Assembly (NCBI GenBank): GCA_023255285.1
Contig: JALRIY010000104.1
Coordinates: 1 to 7,878, forward strand
DNA length: 7,878 nt
Direction: 5' to 3'
Origin: Algoriphagus sp.
GTDB taxonomy: Bacteria; Bacteroidota; Bacteroidia; Cytophagales; Cyclobacteriaceae
Part shown: positions 6,557 through 7,878 of the stretch, piece by piece
Position numbering within the stretch: position 1 is the first letter of the stretch
How the letters are laid out: the number at the start of each line of letters is the position of its first letter
The notes under the pieces: model-generated
Told to the model about the DNA's origin: nothing
The model's input: only the letters and a program-made list of their open reading frames with translations
The model's database searches: none
Translations under genes and position numbers: made by a program

Positions 6557-7878
6557 ATGAAAAGCAAGTTGAATACCATACGATTCACTAGACTAATTGT
6601 CGGCATCCTATGCTACGCTTGGTGGGGAATAAGCACTTCCCTCGCGCAAGGCTACAACGAGAACGAATGGATTTTTGGAAATTGTAGTACCGGTGACCAT
6701 CCCTACCTCTCCTTCGGTAAAGGAGCAGTTGCTTCGGTTCAAACACTTCCCGCTTCCATCCTGAATGGGGCTGACAACAATGCGATTGCCATAGATCCCA
6801 TCACTGGGCAACCCTTATTCTATACCAATGGAGAATTGGTATACAATTACTCGGGGAGTCCCATTGAAGGTTCTGCTCCCGGATTGAATGGGAATTTTCA
6901 AGGTCGGCAAACCGTGGCTACAGGTTTTTTGGAGTACAATCCAAACGGCAACAAGCTCTTTTATATTTTTTATATTTCCCTCACCGGACAACTTCAATAT
7001 GCTCTCGTAGATATGAATGCCCCAGGCCAGGCAACAGGGAACGAGCCGCCTCTAGGACAAATTACGAGTAAAAATCAAGTCATTGGGTCCGCTCAAGGTG
7101 CCGTTTTAGTCGTCAAAACTCAAAGCTCCCCCTCCTACCTAATCAGCTTTGCAGGAGGTAATCTTCAAGCAAGACGCTTGGAAAACACCGTAGGTTCCTT
7201 CACCCTTACAGGCACTCAAGGAATCCCAATCGAACCTTCATCCATAGTCTTTGATGAGTATTTAGGGCAACTGCTTCTCCTTCCCAAAAATCCAGGAGAG
7301 GATATTTTCTTAGCGCCGTTTGACTCGGCAACAGGATCCTTCGGAAATCCCCAAGCTCTAAGCAACTCCGGCGGAGCGGGACCTATTTCTGGTGCAGATT
7401 TTTCTCCCAATGGAGCCTATATCTACTTTTCTAGGGGAGATCAACTCCTTCGAATTCCTACCAATTTCCTCGATGCAACCCCGGAAGAAATTCCACTTGA
7501 AGCCACTTTGACCCAAGTCTACGACTTAAAAGTAGGACCAGATGAATCCTTGTATTACTTATATGAAGAGGTAGTTGGGGGACCTCAAATCGTAGGAAAG
7601 ATTACCAATCCCAATGAGCCCACCTTAACTACCTTAGTGGTAGAAGAGGACCCATTTACCGGTGCTGATTTTTGTGGACGCGTCTTTCCCATCTTTGCTC
7701 CCAACGTAACCATTGACCCTACCATTGACTTTAGCTGGGATCCAGAGGCTCCTTGCGCTAATAACCCTATTCAGCTAACAAGTGAAATCAGTCCACCCAA
7801 CTACCAAGCGCTCTCTTTCAGTTGGGAATTTTCTCCACCATTGAGCGATGCGGATGGAAATCCATTGCCAGCAGACTT
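6557..7878 (+). CDS. Secreted propeller-like/PKD protein, probable T9SS type B cargo (3' end missing)
   Basis: The frame is open from the ATG at 6557 to the right edge, giving 440 complete codons without a stop. The product begins with a signal peptide (about 1-30: basic KSKLNTIRFTR, hydrophobic core, then SLAQ). The mature part opens with ENEWIFGNCSTG and continues with DPITGQPLFYTNGELVYN (80-97), YNPNGNKLFYIFYIS (127-141) and DFSPNGAYIYFSRGDQLLRI (281-300). This repeated strand-rich pattern fits a beta-propeller-like N-terminal region seen in large Bacteroidota surface proteins. From about residue 388 a PKD/Ig-like domain seems to begin (FSWDPEAPCANNPIQLTSEI, then LSFSWEFSPPLSD). Proteins of this build usually end in a gliding-motility-associated (type B) C-terminal sorting domain. 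That part is outside the window, so the T9SS role is inferred from the N-terminal architecture and the divergent porP/sprF gene. Likely location is the cell surface or secreted. Three cysteines (43, 373, 400) are present. Confidence 0.8.
   Translation, partial: MKSKLNTIRFTRLIVGILCYAWWGISTSLAQGYNENEWIFGNCSTGDHPYLSFGKGAVASVQTLPASILNGADNNAIAIDPITGQPLFYTNGELVYNYSGSPIEGSAPGLNGNFQGRQTVATGFLEYNPNGNKLFYIFYISLTGQLQYALVDMNAPGQATGNEPPLGQITSKNQVIGSAQGAVLVVKTQSSPSYLISFAGGNLQARRLENTVGSFTLTGTQGIPIEPSSIVFDEYLGQLLLLPKNPGEDIFLAPFDSATGSFGNPQALSNSGGAGPISGADFSPNGAYIYFSRGDQLLRIPTNFLDATPEEIPLEATLTQVYDLKVGPDESLYYLYEEVVGGPQIVGKITNPNEPTLTTLVVEEDPFTGADFCGRVFPIFAPNVTIDPTIDFSWDPEAPCANNPIQLTSEISPPNYQALSFSWEFSPPLSDADGNPLPAD

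Noticed and set aside
6608..7410. Minus-strand open frames of 60-67 codons opposite the secreted propeller-like gene
   Set aside because: The plus-strand frame is open for 440 codons with a signal peptide. The antisense frames have no recognisable features.

Overview
The window looks like the chromosome of a free-living member of the Bacteroidota, probably order Cytophagales (Cyclobacteriaceae or Algoriphagus-like). This rests on a PorP/SprF-family protein with the characteristic PCPKF C-terminus, a secreted protein of the type exported by the type IX secretion system (T9SS), signal peptides ending in ..AQ or ..GQ, AT-rich leaders without clear Shine-Dalgarno sequences, and moderate GC content. 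The order-level placement is inference. No RNA gene, CRISPR array, transposase or phage gene was found.

Layout. At the left edge is the last 37 codons of an unidentified rightward gene. Six genes then lie on the minus strand, listed here from left to right: a ketose 3-epimerase-like TIM-barrel enzyme (144-995), a secreted ThuA-domain protein (1178-2197), a DUF808/YedI-type membrane protein (2255-3127), a phytanoyl-CoA dioxygenase-family Fe(II)/2-oxoglutarate oxygenase (3231-4109), a Ste24-type M48 metallopeptidase (4191-5423) and a PorP/SprF outer-membrane protein (5429-6475). An 81-bp divergent intergenic region separates these from a rightward gene (6557 to the right edge) encoding a large secreted protein with a propeller-like N-terminal region and the start of a PKD/Ig-like domain. 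No gene-free stretch exceeds 300 bp.

How the genes fit together. The right-hand part is the most coherent unit. PorP/SprF proteins are outer-membrane partners of T9SS cargo with type B C-terminal sorting domains and are often encoded beside them, and the divergent gene has the look of such a cargo. The M48 protease follows porP/sprF by only 5 nt and is probably cotranscribed with it. The left-hand part holds three enzymes (epimerase, ThuA, PhyH-like) whose families often occur in carbohydrate or small-molecule catabolic regions of Bacteroidota and Planctomycetota. Their gaps here (57-182 bp) make a single tight operon unproven.

The most notable non-coding signals are a degenerate heptanucleotide tandem repeat upstream of the epimerase (1027-1101) and a 9-bp inverted repeat between the divergent porP/sprF and cargo genes. 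I found no clearly novel multi-gene system. The candidate cargo/PorP-SprF/M48 group is the best lead.
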